This document shows, piece by piece, positions 7,770-16,170 of a DNA stretch of 16,919 nucleotides. The notes below the pieces were generated by a model. It was not told the DNA's origin, searched no databases, and saw only the letters and a list, made by a program, of their open reading frames with translations. Numbering within the stretch: the stretch's first letter is position 1; each line of letters opens with the position of its first letter. Position numbers and translations under genes: made by a program. Source of the DNA: JAWXUK01 sp044432725 (GTDB lineage Bacteria > Bacillota > Clostridia > Oscillospirales > Oscillospiraceae); the NCBI GenBank assembly GCA_044432725.1, contig JAWXUL010000039.1:1-16919 (forward strand). The letters run 5' to 3'.

Positions 7770-8966
7770 TTATCTTCGACCAAATACAATGTAAGCAACT
7801 AGTTTAAGAAGGGACGTAACAGCCCAAATCATAAACTTAACATATCCGATAGTCAAAAAGGTTGCAGCCGATCCAATGCTTGTCACGATATTTTCAAATA
7901 AACCTCTTTTACCAGTCACAATTGTTTTATTTATTTGCCACTTCGGTCTAAAGCTAAAACTGACCAATAAAGCAACAATGATGAATAAAATATATCCAAT
8001 TTCAGATTCTAGAGCACAGAAAATAAATCCAAAGAGAGTAAGTGTCCTGATATTATCCAAATTAACATTATCCCACTCTTTTTTTCCGAAAAATTTGGCA
8101 TCTTCCAATTTTTTCTGTGTGTATTCATCTGAATAAATTTCTTCAGCTTTTGTGCAATATTTCAAATTCTTAACATATGATGAATTATCTCCTATAAATT
8201 GTTCACCGTCTGGACCAACGTAATAGCAAGATCCAGTAAAAGCAATCAACAGGTACGCAACTTCTCTACGGAAATTTTGGTCATCTGGATTATTAGAAAG
8301 ATATTGGTTTATTTCTTGGAATACCAAATCCTCATTCTCTTTTACCAACTGTAGGTGAATTTGAGCACAGTGACCCATTGGATTATTCGGTGCAAGTTCA
8401 AGAAGTTTATTGATTCGTCTTTGTGCATCCTCATAGTTTTCTGTTTCAATAATCGTTAGCCTTGAACCTAACCAATGAAGATCAAGGTTTTCAGGAAACC
8501 TTTGAATTCCCTTATCAACTGTTTCTAAAGCTTTTTGAATGTTTCCTGACTCATGATAACACCCTGTTAAAAGTCTGTATGCATAAGGCTCGTTGATATC
8601 GTTTTCTATCGCTTCAACCAACAGTTTATGAGCACGTTTAATATCACCTTTATTGTAGTATGCTTTTGCTTGATCAAAGATGTTATTAAGTTTTTCGACA
8701 ATTTCGTCTTTAATAGCTCCATTGTTATAAGCCTTATCCAAAGCTTTGTCATAAGCTTTTCTTTTCACTTCTCTAATGAGATTTCTGTAGCCATCTTCAA
8801 CTGCATCAAGCATTTTTGAAATAAGCATCAATTGCTCTTTATCATTACATGAGCTTTGTCGCTTAGTCCATTTCTTTTGGCTTTCTTTGATTTCAACCTT
8901 AATTTGTTTGCAGTCTAAATCTCTATTTAGATCTAAAGCTTTATAAAGGTCATAAGTAATAGTCAA
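7770..8966 (-). CDS. Membrane-anchored TPR protein with a degenerate J-like domain
   Basis: Residues 4-77 have the helix pattern of a J domain (TYDLYKALDLN, then a Lys-rich helix, a loop, and IREVKRKAYDKALDKAY), but the loop reads KRQSSCND and lacks the HPD tripeptide normally needed to stimulate Hsp70 ATPase. Residues about 90-235 form TPR-type helical repeats (for example KAYYNKGDIKRAHKLLVEAI and PYAYRLLTGCYHESGNIQKA), which usually bind other proteins. Hydrophobic segments at about 308-338 and 361-395 should place the C-terminus in the membrane. The start is TTG at 8966, with AAGGAGGGGG upstream. It directly follows the Hsp70 gene (29 bp), which strengthens the J-like call. I infer that it tethers or targets the Hsp70 at the membrane. 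The J-like assignment rests on pattern and context only. Confidence 0.8.
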   Translation of the reverse strand: MTITYDLYKALDLNRDLDCKQIKVEIKESQKKWTKRQSSCNDKEQLMLISKMLDAVEDGYRNLIREVKRKAYDKALDKAYNNGAIKDEIVEKLNNIFDQAKAYYNKGDIKRAHKLLVEAIENDINEPYAYRLLTGCYHESGNIQKALETVDKGIQRFPENLDLHWLGSRLTIIETENYEDAQRRINKLLELAPNNPMGHCAQIHLQLVKENEDLVFQEINQYLSNNPDDQNFRREVAYLLIAFTGSCYYVGPDGEQFIGDNSSYVKNLKYCTKAEEIYSDEYTQKKLEDAKFFGKKEWDNVNLDNIRTLTLFGFIFCALESEIGYILFIIVALLVSFSFRPKWQINKTIVTGKRGLFENIVTSIGSAATFLTIGYVKFMIWAVTSLLKLVAYIVFGRR

Positions 8967-8995
8967 CTAATCCCCCTCCTTCACATTTCAGTCTA

Positions 8996-10561
8996 CTAAT
9001 CACCACTGATGTCCATACTACTTATCAGTGCATAACTTTCGTCTACCTCGCTGTCTGACAGGTTAGAAATTCTGTCAATATGCATTTCTCCCAAATCTTG
9101 TTGCAAATCAAGATCGAAAACACGGACATGAATAATTGAATTTTCATCGCAAGCAATTGTAACCTCCACAGGAACAATCTTTTCTCTAGGGGCTACCTCA
9201 ATAACAGCAGAACCTATTTCTGTGACATATCGTAAATCCGTTTCATCACCTTGGGTAATTTGAATTTTTAATTTTTCTTGGTATGGCCTACTTGTAGAAT
9301 AAGTGTTAGTCGCAGAGGCTGGAACCTGTACATTACTAGGTAAAATCACTGAGTTTTCTGATCTATCACCTTCGCCACGGACGATTACACCTATACCATG
9401 AGATGTTACATCAGTGAAGTTGTATTGACGGGTTGTTTCAGGAACCACCGTTTCCAACACTTTATTATCAGAGTCACCTGTCGCTTTGGCTGTTTCTTGC
9501 ATCTCTTTCAAAACGTCTAATGCGTGGAATGCGGCTCCAATCGCAACAGCTTCATCTGGGTGTACCTCTGCCGAAGGAACAATGCCTGTTTCTTCCTCGA
9601 TACACGAGGTGACTACTGGCATTCTGGTTGAACCACCTACCAATAAAATTTTATCAATGTCTGTATAAGATAAACCAGCAGAGTCGATTGCATTTTCCAT
9701 GCTACCCATCGTCTTAAGCAAAACTGGCTCAACCATATCAATAAAATCCTCCCTTGTCAGATTGTACTTGAAAGGTTGACCTTGGATATTTAGTACAATA
9801 TTGGTTTTTTCTTTTGAAGAAAGCGATTTTTTTGCCATTTCCGCCTTAAGCTGAAGATCTTGCCGTGCTGTTGGATCTGTAGCAACATCCAAACTCTGCT
9901 CCGATGCAGCTGCACAAACAGCTTCAATTATTTTACTGTCAAAATCACATCCACCCAGTTTTCTATCACCAGATGTTCCTAATACGGTGATATTTTGGCT
10001 ATCAAATCTAATTACTGTTACATCAAAAGTTCCGCCACCTAAATCATACACCATCACGACTTGACTTTTGTCAGTACCTTTTGTAATCCCAAAAGCCAAG
10101 GCCGCCGCTGTAGGTTCATTTATGATACCTGTTACATTCAAACCAGCAATTTTGCCAGCATCCATAGTTGATTTTCTCTGTGCTTCATTGAAATAAGCTG
10201 GTACTGTGATAACAGCTCCATCCACCGAGTCACCTAAATACATTTCCGCATCAGCTTTTAATTTAGAGAGAATAATGCCTGACACTGCCTCTGGGGAATA
10301 TTTTTTTCCATCCTCAGAGGTGAAAAAATAATCTCTCTCGCCCATGTGTCGCTTTACAAATTGTTCAAAATTATGTGGAGAACAAAGACTTTGAGCTTTT
10401 GCCTCTTTCCCAACGATAGCATTGCCGTCCTCAAATAGCACAGTCGAAGGTGTTACATTTTCACCCTCGCTATTCGGTATCATTCTCGCTTGTCCATCGT
10501 CATCAATGTATGCCATGCAAGAAAATGTCGTTCCTAAATCAATTCCGATATGCTTTCCCAT
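8996..10561 (-). CDS. Short, largely lid-less Hsp70 (DnaK-type) chaperone
   Basis: The nucleotide-binding domain (1 to about 370) is well conserved: phosphate loop GIDLGTTFSC (6-15), the catalytic-type K70, INEPTAAALAFG (147-158), second phosphate loop YDLGGGTFDVTV (172-183) and adenosine motif LVGGSTRMP (307-315). It should bind and hydrolyse ATP. The interdomain linker differs from housekeeping DnaK: where DnaK reads LLLDVTPLSLG, this protein has YNFTDVTSHGIG. A beta-type substrate domain follows to about 500, but the protein ends at 521, about 90-100 residues short of a full DnaK, so most of the helical lid is missing. No grpE or standard dnaJ is present. It is best read as a dedicated chaperone for this operon. 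GGAG lies upstream of the ATG. Confidence 0.95.
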   Translation of the reverse strand: MGKHIGIDLGTTFSCMAYIDDDGQARMIPNSEGENVTPSTVLFEDGNAIVGKEAKAQSLCSPHNFEQFVKRHMGERDYFFTSEDGKKYSPEAVSGIILSKLKADAEMYLGDSVDGAVITVPAYFNEAQRKSTMDAGKIAGLNVTGIINEPTAAALAFGITKGTDKSQVVMVYDLGGGTFDVTVIRFDSQNITVLGTSGDRKLGGCDFDSKIIEAVCAAASEQSLDVATDPTARQDLQLKAEMAKKSLSSKEKTNIVLNIQGQPFKYNLTREDFIDMVEPVLLKTMGSMENAIDSAGLSYTDIDKILLVGGSTRMPVVTSCIEEETGIVPSAEVHPDEAVAIGAAFHALDVLKEMQETAKATGDSDNKVLETVVPETTRQYNFTDVTSHGIGVIVRGEGDRSENSVILPSNVQVPASATNTYSTSRPYQEKLKIQITQGDETDLRYVTEIGSAVIEVAPREKIVPVEVTIACDENSIIHVRVFDLDLQQDLGEMHIDRISNLSDSEVDESYALISSMDISGD

Positions 10562-10573
10562 TTCTACACTCCT

Positions 10574-12142
10574 TTATTTCTTAAAGATAGATTTAGCAAA
10601 TGAAAATTTCTTTTTTGGTATCACTTTCACCCTAAATTTCTCTGTTATTCTGCTTGAGTTGTTTTTTATTGTAATAACAGCTTCGCCTGTTTCTTTTGCA
10701 TATAATGTTGTTTTAATTACATTTACAACATTTAAATCAGAAGAATTCACATTAATTTCTCCGTCGATACTGTCTGAGGGGAATTTTGTAATAACTAGAT
10801 TTTGCTCTGATAACTGCTCCAGAGTTAACGCACCGTTAGTGAGATTGATATTTAGATCAATTTTTTCAAGAAAAGGTTTAACTTCACACAAACATTGAAC
10901 AGAAACGTTGTCAGCTACACAGAATACCTTGCATTGTCCTGACTTTTTAGCAGTTAATTCACCAGTCCTTGAAACTACAAGAACAGTTTCATCTGTGCTT
11001 TTCCATGTGATACTATTGGCATTATCTGCATTCTCAGGTATGATTTCACATTTGATACTCATTTTGACACCTTCACCCAAGACCAAGTTGTCATCTGAAA
11101 GAATCATCTTTTTAATTGGTCGCCTTGTGTGTACGATAATATCCTTGACGTAAAATGGTGAAATATCACCCATATGATAAACTTCTAACTGAGTTTTTCC
11201 GTCTTGAATCCCAAAAACAGCTAGTCCATCACAAGTCGCTATTCTAGGATCTGTAGTTTTGTAAACTAACTTAGGTGGAGGACCAACAGGAGGGTCTAGC
11301 GATATTACCAGAGGATTGCTTTTTCCAGCTATAATTTTGGGTTCAACTTCAAAACTAACAATAGGCTCGATAGATCCAATCTGGGTCAACTCTTTTGTAG
11401 TTGTTTTGCGTTGTATTCCTTGGAAACAATTACGAAAAGCGATAAGAAGTGAACGCTGTAGCAGACACGAAAAAATTGTGTTTAACAGTTGCTCGCTTTT
11501 TGTTCGTAGGATAATAAAACCTTCTAAAACGTCTGAAATACCAATACTATCCGATAATTGGATAATATACGCAAAATGAGAAGACTTTGCCTTTTCAAGA
11601 TAAGTATTTATATCTTCAGTTTCGTCTGTAACAATTACTAATTGATTTCCGTTCGTATCTTGAAATTGACCAATCTCACCCAAAACAACACAGTTTACCG
11701 TGCAATAAAGATTGCTTACACAAATTGCCCCAACTTCATCAGAATGTTTTTCTGCCTTAGAGGATAAGAGAAAAAAAACTGTAATGTTTGTTTTAGGTGG
11801 TTTTATACTATCGTGTTTCTTTATGAATTGGTTTAGCTCTTGCATTCTTTTTTGGAGAGGTTTTGTAACAAGAAAATCTTTATACTTGAAGTCTTTGCAA
11901 TTGGGATGCTTTTTGGATACTACTGATAAGATTTCAGAATCCTCTTTTGTTCCTGTAAAGCTAACTACAAAATCATTTCTGACTTCTAAATAGATCGTGT
12001 CGAGAATTTTACTCCCCCATTCCCACACTTCTTCGTCACAATATTGAATAAGTCTGCTAAATTCTGATGGAGGATTTCCGTCAATGAGTATACTTAACTT
12101 CGGTATATACGGATTATACAAAAGCTCTACTAAATTGACCAC
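10574..12142 (-). CDS. Cytoplasmic protein with tandem BIG2-type Ig domains
   Basis: The N-terminal 250 residues are alpha/beta in character (PKLSILIDG; NITVFFLLSSKA; NQLVIVTDE) and unrecognised. A nucleotide-binding-like or vWA-like fold is possible but no metal or phosphate motif is visible. Three Ig-type units follow: about 255-340, a clear BIG2 unit at 343-423 (SITWKSTDETVLVV then GELTAKKSGQCKV), and a degenerate one at 425-508. The end is basic (KKKFSFAKSIFKK). BIG2 domains normally occur on secreted proteins, but this one has no signal peptide or membrane segment. The start is GTG at 12142 with GGAG seven bases upstream. The gap to the Hsp70 gene is 12 bp. A scaffold role within an ATPase-chaperone complex is inference. 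Confidence 0.82.
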   Translation of the reverse strand: MVNLVELLYNPYIPKLSILIDGNPPSEFSRLIQYCDEEVWEWGSKILDTIYLEVRNDFVVSFTGTKEDSEILSVVSKKHPNCKDFKYKDFLVTKPLQKRMQELNQFIKKHDSIKPPKTNITVFFLLSSKAEKHSDEVGAICVSNLYCTVNCVVLGEIGQFQDTNGNQLVIVTDETEDINTYLEKAKSSHFAYIIQLSDSIGISDVLEGFIILRTKSEQLLNTIFSCLLQRSLLIAFRNCFQGIQRKTTTKELTQIGSIEPIVSFEVEPKIIAGKSNPLVISLDPPVGPPPKLVYKTTDPRIATCDGLAVFGIQDGKTQLEVYHMGDISPFYVKDIIVHTRRPIKKMILSDDNLVLGEGVKMSIKCEIIPENADNANSITWKSTDETVLVVSRTGELTAKKSGQCKVFCVADNVSVQCLCEVKPFLEKIDLNINLTNGALTLEQLSEQNLVITKFPSDSIDGEINVNSSDLNVVNVIKTTLYAKETGEAVITIKNNSSRITEKFRVKVIPKKKFSFAKSIFKK

Positions 12143-12161
12143 AATACCACTCCTTCATAAT

Positions 12162-12644
12162 TTATCTTTCTTCATCCCAACGTGAGCGAGTGGGAGTCCT
12201 GTCCCATGGTGTTTTTTGATCCTTATCATCATCTTCTTCCGCTGAGCTTGGCGGAGCATCTGATTTTGAATTGTAGTTTTCTATACCTTTTTTTGTTAAT
12301 TCATCACCGTTTGCTACTTTTAAGGATTCACGGAAATCATTGCTTTTACTTTTTTCTGTTTGAACTTCTTTATTACCTTGTTCTTCCTTATTATCGGAAG
12401 GTTGACTTCCTTCATGCTTGCTTGAGAAAGCAGATTTTATCTTATCCATTAAACTTAACTTCTCGCCACCCTCTATAGTTTCAGAAGTTTTTTTGTCTGT
12501 ATCTTTTTCAGCAAATTTTTCAGATAAGGCATCATCATATGATTGTTTTGAATCTGAATTTTCCATTTTTTCCTTTGGTGAAGCTTCGGTTATTTCTTTT
12601 TGGCTTTCACCTTCACTACCTTCATTGAATTTACCAATTGCCAT
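12162..12644 (-). CDS. Small charged disordered protein (160 residues)
   Basis: The sequence is dominated by Glu, Asp, Lys, Ser and Asn and has no cysteine, signal peptide or membrane helix. Two features stand out: a predicted amphipathic helix at 61-76 (EKLSLMDKIKSAFSSK) and a C-terminal Trp/Arg tail (PWDRTPTRSRWDEER). Either could be a docking motif. I chose the ATG at 12644, not an in-frame one at 12683 inside the ATPase gene, because GAGGTGG lies five bases upstream and the gene then begins 11 bp after the ATPase stop. The family is unknown. Its size, charge and place next to the ATPase suggest an adaptor. Confidence 0.72.
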   Translation of the reverse strand: MAIGKFNEGSEGESQKEITEASPKEKMENSDSKQSYDDALSEKFAEKDTDKKTSETIEGGEKLSLMDKIKSAFSSKHEGSQPSDNKEEQGNKEVQTEKSKSNDFRESLKVANGDELTKKGIENYNSKSDAPPSSAEEDDDKDQKTPWDRTPTRSRWDEER

Positions 12645-12655
12645 CTCTTCCACCT

Positions 12656-15600
12656 CTATTCTATAGGTAGGCCTAACTTCCAATGTAACATTCTACAAAT
12701 CATGGCCATCTTATTTTTACTATTGAATTTGACTTTTCCTTCTGCTCCTATAACGAACAGCAGAAAGAGAATAATCTCCGCTTTAATAACATCTGAATTT
12801 ACTGTCAGATAATTTTCTAATGATGCCAAAGTAATTTCTAACCATAATTCAGAATTTTTTTCGTAAGAGGCAAAAAAATCATCAAAATTTTCTGCGTCTT
12901 GAAATTTCAGAAAATCGTCATAATCAGGAATGTTCTCTGTAGGTATTACTGTAAACAACTGCTCACAGCCAATCAATTCCAGCAAAAGAGAACCGAAACA
13001 ACTTTTGCTTTTTTTTGATGATTCAAAAACTTTTTCAGTATATGACATGAGTATTTCGTCAATCTCACGCCTTTTATCGGAAGCAATACCAGATGAACGA
13101 ACAATTCCTCTCAATTTCATGGGCGAAAATTTATTGCTCTCGTATTGTTCCAACAAAGCACAAGTCAAATCACCACGAAGAATTCTCAGTACGGACTGGT
13201 CTGTTACTTCAACATTAGCATGGTATCTGTCATCCCATTTGTCAATTTTCATTAAGACAGGTGACAGCCATCCTTTTTGATAAACAGCAGCAACACCTAC
13301 ATTGAGTTTCGACAATTCTCTTGTTTGTGCATCATTGAGTGATAGCGCACTGCCTAATTCCTCACAGGCATCTCTCGCTGGTGTATTCATGATAATTTTT
13401 GTAGCTGTGTTTTCTATCGCTGAGGTATCCACTGCCATCGGAGATTGGTCAATAATTAAAAACCCCTCTCCATAGGTTCGCAATTCTTTGATTGAGTTAC
13501 TAATCATTTCAACTGACTTACCAACCATGTTCGCTCCCTCTTGGTTTTGATCTTTAGAAGTTCGCTTCAAAAGGTTGTGCGCTTCTTCTAACACAGTCAC
13601 ATGACGTAAGTTAGAGTTCAAAGAAAGAGAGCTGTTAGATTTTCTTTCTGATTTTCTATATTCATTCAGTTTCATAATTAAGACACCCATGATCAGGGCA
13701 ATTGCTTCATCCGAACCTAACTCACTAAGGTCAATAACAACATTCGAATCAAAGAGCAAAGAATCATCTACTCCCATGCTATTCTTAAAAACAAGCCCAT
13801 TTATCCCAACAGTCATTGATTGGACTCTGGTAACTAAAGCACCCTTATAGTCACCTTTTGAGTCTGCTGAATAATCAGAAACATTGATTATTTGAGGTAG
13901 GATTTCTAAAATATCCTCAAATACTGGGTATTTTCGTTCAGAGATTCCCTGTATCCAAATAGAGTTTTGAACATCCCATCCACATTTTACATATGCTTCA
14001 ACAATAGATTGTTTCAAAATCGCTGGCATTGCTGCGTATAAAGGCCACGAGGCATTGAAAATTTGTAGGAGTTGTTCAATGTGTGACAACAAGTGAATAT
14101 TTGCTGGAAATTGAAAAGGATTTATCTTTAACAACCTGTAAGTGTTAGGATCGGTTGTGAATATTTTAACTCCTTTTAAACCTCCAAAAATTTGTTTATA
14201 CTCACCCTTTGCAGGTTCAATAATCATAATTTTTACGTCATTGTTCAAGAGAGACTCTAGCACCTGATAGGTTGCATAGGACTTTCCTGATCCTGATGAA
14301 CCAGTAATAAAACAATGGGATGAAAATAAGTTCAAGTCCATCTTCACACGGGATTGTTCTTCGACACCCATATGATAAATATTTCCGAAGTCAATTGTTT
14401 GTTTTGGTGTGCTATTTTCGTAAACGATTCCTCTGCCAAATTCAGCCATTTCAACAACAGCCAATCCTGCTACAGATTTTTTAGGAACTCCCATTACAAG
14501 AGGTAATTCATGCCCACTAATTAAATTGGTTGGTGTAACAAGTTGTCGACCGTAACCACCCTCTAGCGCTGGAAGCTCTGCTTGTGGATGCGAGAAGTGA
14601 AGAACATAATCCATTATATCTTGAATAGTTTTAGTTTGATTAATGGACCAAATGTTCAAATGAGCACTTTCGATGTTTGACTCGTCACCAGACATCAATG
14701 CCTTGTAAGCATTTCCAGCGAGTGCTGTTGTATGAACGTCCTTTGAAATGAAGTAACTACAGAATTCCCACATCCCAAATGATTCACTAATCTTAAACCG
14801 CTCTAACTGTGCTTCGACTCGTTCTACTAGATTTCCGATGCCTTTGTTATCAAAGTTAAGAGTTATAGTTTTAGAACTCCCACTTGTCTTTGTTTCACCC
14901 TCTGTCAGACCTTCGGACGAAGATGTGCCTTCGCTATCAGAAACAGATTGTGTGAAAGAATTACCTGAAGTGTAGGAATCAAAAGAGCCGCTAGAGTATC
15001 CGTTGTTCCCTCCCCAATTTCCGCTAAATCCAGAATCTGATACACTCCCTCCCCAACTACTACTGCTGTTTTGTCCAGAATTTGAACCGCTTGAATTTGA
15101 GGTGCTTGTGGAATTCGAGTTACTGACACTTCTATTAGTCGACTTAGAAAAGTTCAGGGACAAACTCTTGTTAACGGCTAGACTATCATTTTCCCCATAG
15201 GCAACCGATAATTTTGAATAAGGGGAAAGAATAGAACACAATTCTTCATAGCCATGTTTTCTTTTTTGAGCAACCTCTTGACTCAAAGGAGATGCAATCG
15301 AAATCAGGGTGTAGCTTTTTCCGCTCATAGTGTCAATGAATTTTTCGATACCCTGTACAAACTCAATGATTTGGGCATCTTTTTTTCTTGCCGAAGGAAC
15401 CATCGACACAGTAGCTAAGCTCTTGACACCTTTATCCTTGATTCCTTCTACTACGTTTTGGATTTTAGGTAAATCTAATGATTGAAAAACAATGCCGGGA
15501 AAATTACCTTTTAAGGTAGACTCTAATACATCACCGACTGTAGCAACACTAACTTCCGAACGAACCCCAATATAGAACTTCACTTCATTTCCGTCACTAT

Positions 15601-15907
15601 TCAAAATTAACGAAACTGTTGCTTCGAAGCTATGGAGAGCAGAGTAAACACTCATCATTTTATCTAAAAAATTTTCTTTTTCGTCATATACAAGTTTGGA
15701 AATTTCAACCAATCGTAATTTTGTTAAATCACAAATGGTTTTGTTTGCAGGTATAATAGGTGCCAAAGAGAAGTTTTTCAGATATGTTCTGTTGAGGTAC
15801 ACATCGACAGTGTTAAAACTTTGAGCTAATTGCTTCTCGCTCGCTTTTGCCGCCTCAGCTTTGTTCCACATTGCTTCTCGCTGAGCATAAGTTTTTTGAT
15901 CTGACAT
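12656..15907 (-). CDS. HerA/VirB4-like P-loop ATPase with Ser/Gly-rich insert
   Basis: This 1083-residue protein has a complete HerA/FtsK-superfamily core: Walker A GSSGSGKS (536-543), an EPAKGEY motif (564-570) typical of the DUF87/HerA/VirB4 group, Walker B VTVLEEAHNLL (770-780), a sensor-like FLIIDQSP (816-823) and a downstream ATKIIMNTPARDACEELG segment that matches the region carrying the arginine finger in this group. The first 240 residues are alpha/beta with no membrane helix. Residues about 254-345 are a low-complexity stretch rich in Ser, Gly, Asn and Thr, probably a flexible linker. The last 180 residues are helical and unassigned. Relatives form hexamers that pump DNA or protein. 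No nuclease such as NurA lies beside it. It leads the operon, and GGGGGT lies upstream of its ATG. Confidence 0.9.
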   Translation of the reverse strand: MSDQKTYAQREAMWNKAEAAKASEKQLAQSFNTVDVYLNRTYLKNFSLAPIIPANKTICDLTKLRLVEISKLVYDEKENFLDKMMSVYSALHSFEATVSLILNSDGNEVKFYIGVRSEVSVATVGDVLESTLKGNFPGIVFQSLDLPKIQNVVEGIKDKGVKSLATVSMVPSARKKDAQIIEFVQGIEKFIDTMSGKSYTLISIASPLSQEVAQKRKHGYEELCSILSPYSKLSVAYGENDSLAVNKSLSLNFSKSTNRSVSNSNSTSTSNSSGSNSGQNSSSSWGGSVSDSGFSGNWGGNNGYSSGSFDSYTSGNSFTQSVSDSEGTSSSEGLTEGETKTSGSSKTITLNFDNKGIGNLVERVEAQLERFKISESFGMWEFCSYFISKDVHTTALAGNAYKALMSGDESNIESAHLNIWSINQTKTIQDIMDYVLHFSHPQAELPALEGGYGRQLVTPTNLISGHELPLVMGVPKKSVAGLAVVEMAEFGRGIVYENSTPKQTIDFGNIYHMGVEEQSRVKMDLNLFSSHCFITGSSGSGKSYATYQVLESLLNNDVKIMIIEPAKGEYKQIFGGLKGVKIFTTDPNTYRLLKINPFQFPANIHLLSHIEQLLQIFNASWPLYAAMPAILKQSIVEAYVKCGWDVQNSIWIQGISERKYPVFEDILEILPQIINVSDYSADSKGDYKGALVTRVQSMTVGINGLVFKNSMGVDDSLLFDSNVVIDLSELGSDEAIALIMGVLIMKLNEYRKSERKSNSSLSLNSNLRHVTVLEEAHNLLKRTSKDQNQEGANMVGKSVEMISNSIKELRTYGEGFLIIDQSPMAVDTSAIENTATKIIMNTPARDACEELGSALSLNDAQTRELSKLNVGVAAVYQKGWLSPVLMKIDKWDDRYHANVEVTDQSVLRILRGDLTCALLEQYESNKFSPMKLRGIVRSSGIASDKRREIDEILMSYTEKVFESSKKSKSCFGSLLLELIGCEQLFTVIPTENIPDYDDFLKFQDAENFDDFFASYEKNSELWLEITLASLENYLTVNSDVIKAEIILFLLFVIGAEGKVKFNSKNKMAMICRMLHWKLGLPIE

Positions 15908-15935
15908 CTTGCATTACCCCCTTCAGCTTTTGTAC

Positions 15936-15954
15936 CCCAAAAAGTATTCGCTAC
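15936..15954. repeat. Degenerate third copy of the dyad repeat
   Basis: CCCAAAAAGTATTCGCTAC matches the left half of the copy at 16102 (CTCAAAAAGTATACG) in all but two positions, then diverges. It lies between the ATPase start and the better copies, with its centre 63 bp from the copy at 15999. Confidence 0.4.
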
Positions 15955-15998
15955 AAAAATTCTATTTAGCACCAGCCATCTTAACCGAGTTTAGCTAG

Positions 15999-16025
15999 GT
16001 CAAAGACTATACCTTTTGGACACTC
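15999..16025. repeat. Dyad repeat, copy 1, next to the ATPase start
   Basis: The core reads CAAAGACTATACCTTTTG followed by GACACT. It matches the copy at 16102 at about 21 of 27 positions in the same orientation, and each copy is a rough palindrome centred on TATA. It overlaps the best -35-like element (TTGACC on the minus strand, 15998-16003) upstream of the ATPase operon. It could be an operator for that operon or a recombinase binding site. Confidence 0.6.
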
Positions 16026-16032
16026 TTTTTTT

Positions 16033-16072
16033 CTATAAAAAAAGAAAAATCACCTAAAAAATTAGGTGATTT
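16033..16072 (-). terminator. Rho-independent terminator of the recombinase gene
   Basis: On the minus strand AAATCACCTAA pairs perfectly with TTAGGTGATTT across a four-base loop, followed by TTCTTTTTTTATAG. The 11-bp stem and T-rich tail mark a terminator about 100 bp after the recombinase stop, which isolates the recombinase transcript from the ATPase operon. Confidence 0.82.
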
Positions 16073-16101
16073 ATAGTTAAAACATTCAAAAAAAATTTCT
16101 A

Positions 16102-16128
16102 CTCAAAAAGTATACGTTTTGGACACTT
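16102..16128. repeat. Dyad repeat, copy 2, next to the recombinase stop
   Basis: The core CAAAAAGTATACGTTTTG is an 18-bp palindrome around GTATAC with one mismatched pair, followed by GACACTT. It is in direct orientation with the copy at 15999, and their centres are 103 bp apart. Its two 14-base halves both contain CAAAA and end at a central TA, a layout seen in serine recombinase crossover sites. Confidence 0.6.
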
Positions 16129-16170
16129 CCAATATATACATAATAATCTTACCACATTATTTTCCAAAAA

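Larger units (their letters stand above)
15908..16170 (-). promoter_or_regulatory. Intergenic control region of the ATPase operon
   Basis: This 263-bp stretch must hold the operon promoter because the recombinase terminator lies inside it. Candidates are weak: TTGACC at 15998-16003 with TAAGAT only 14 bases on, or TAGAAT (15959-15964) with a poor -35 (CGGTTA). Weak core elements overlapped by the dyad repeat suggest regulated rather than constitutive expression. I see no coding sequence here. Confidence 0.4.

Noticed and set aside
10422..10898. Plus-strand open frame of 158 codons
   Set aside because: It lies opposite the Hsp70 and BIG2 genes, has no convincing ribosome binding site, and its translation reads like a complement of coding sequence.
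12645..12683. Upstream in-frame ATG at 12683 for the small charged protein
   Set aside because: It lies inside the ATPase gene, while the ATG at 12644 has a good ribosome binding site and fits the operon spacing.
16119..16146. Plus-strand promoter-like TTGGAC with TAATAA
   Set aside because: It would fire antisense into the recombinase gene, and TTGGAC is part of the dyad repeat, so the match is probably incidental.
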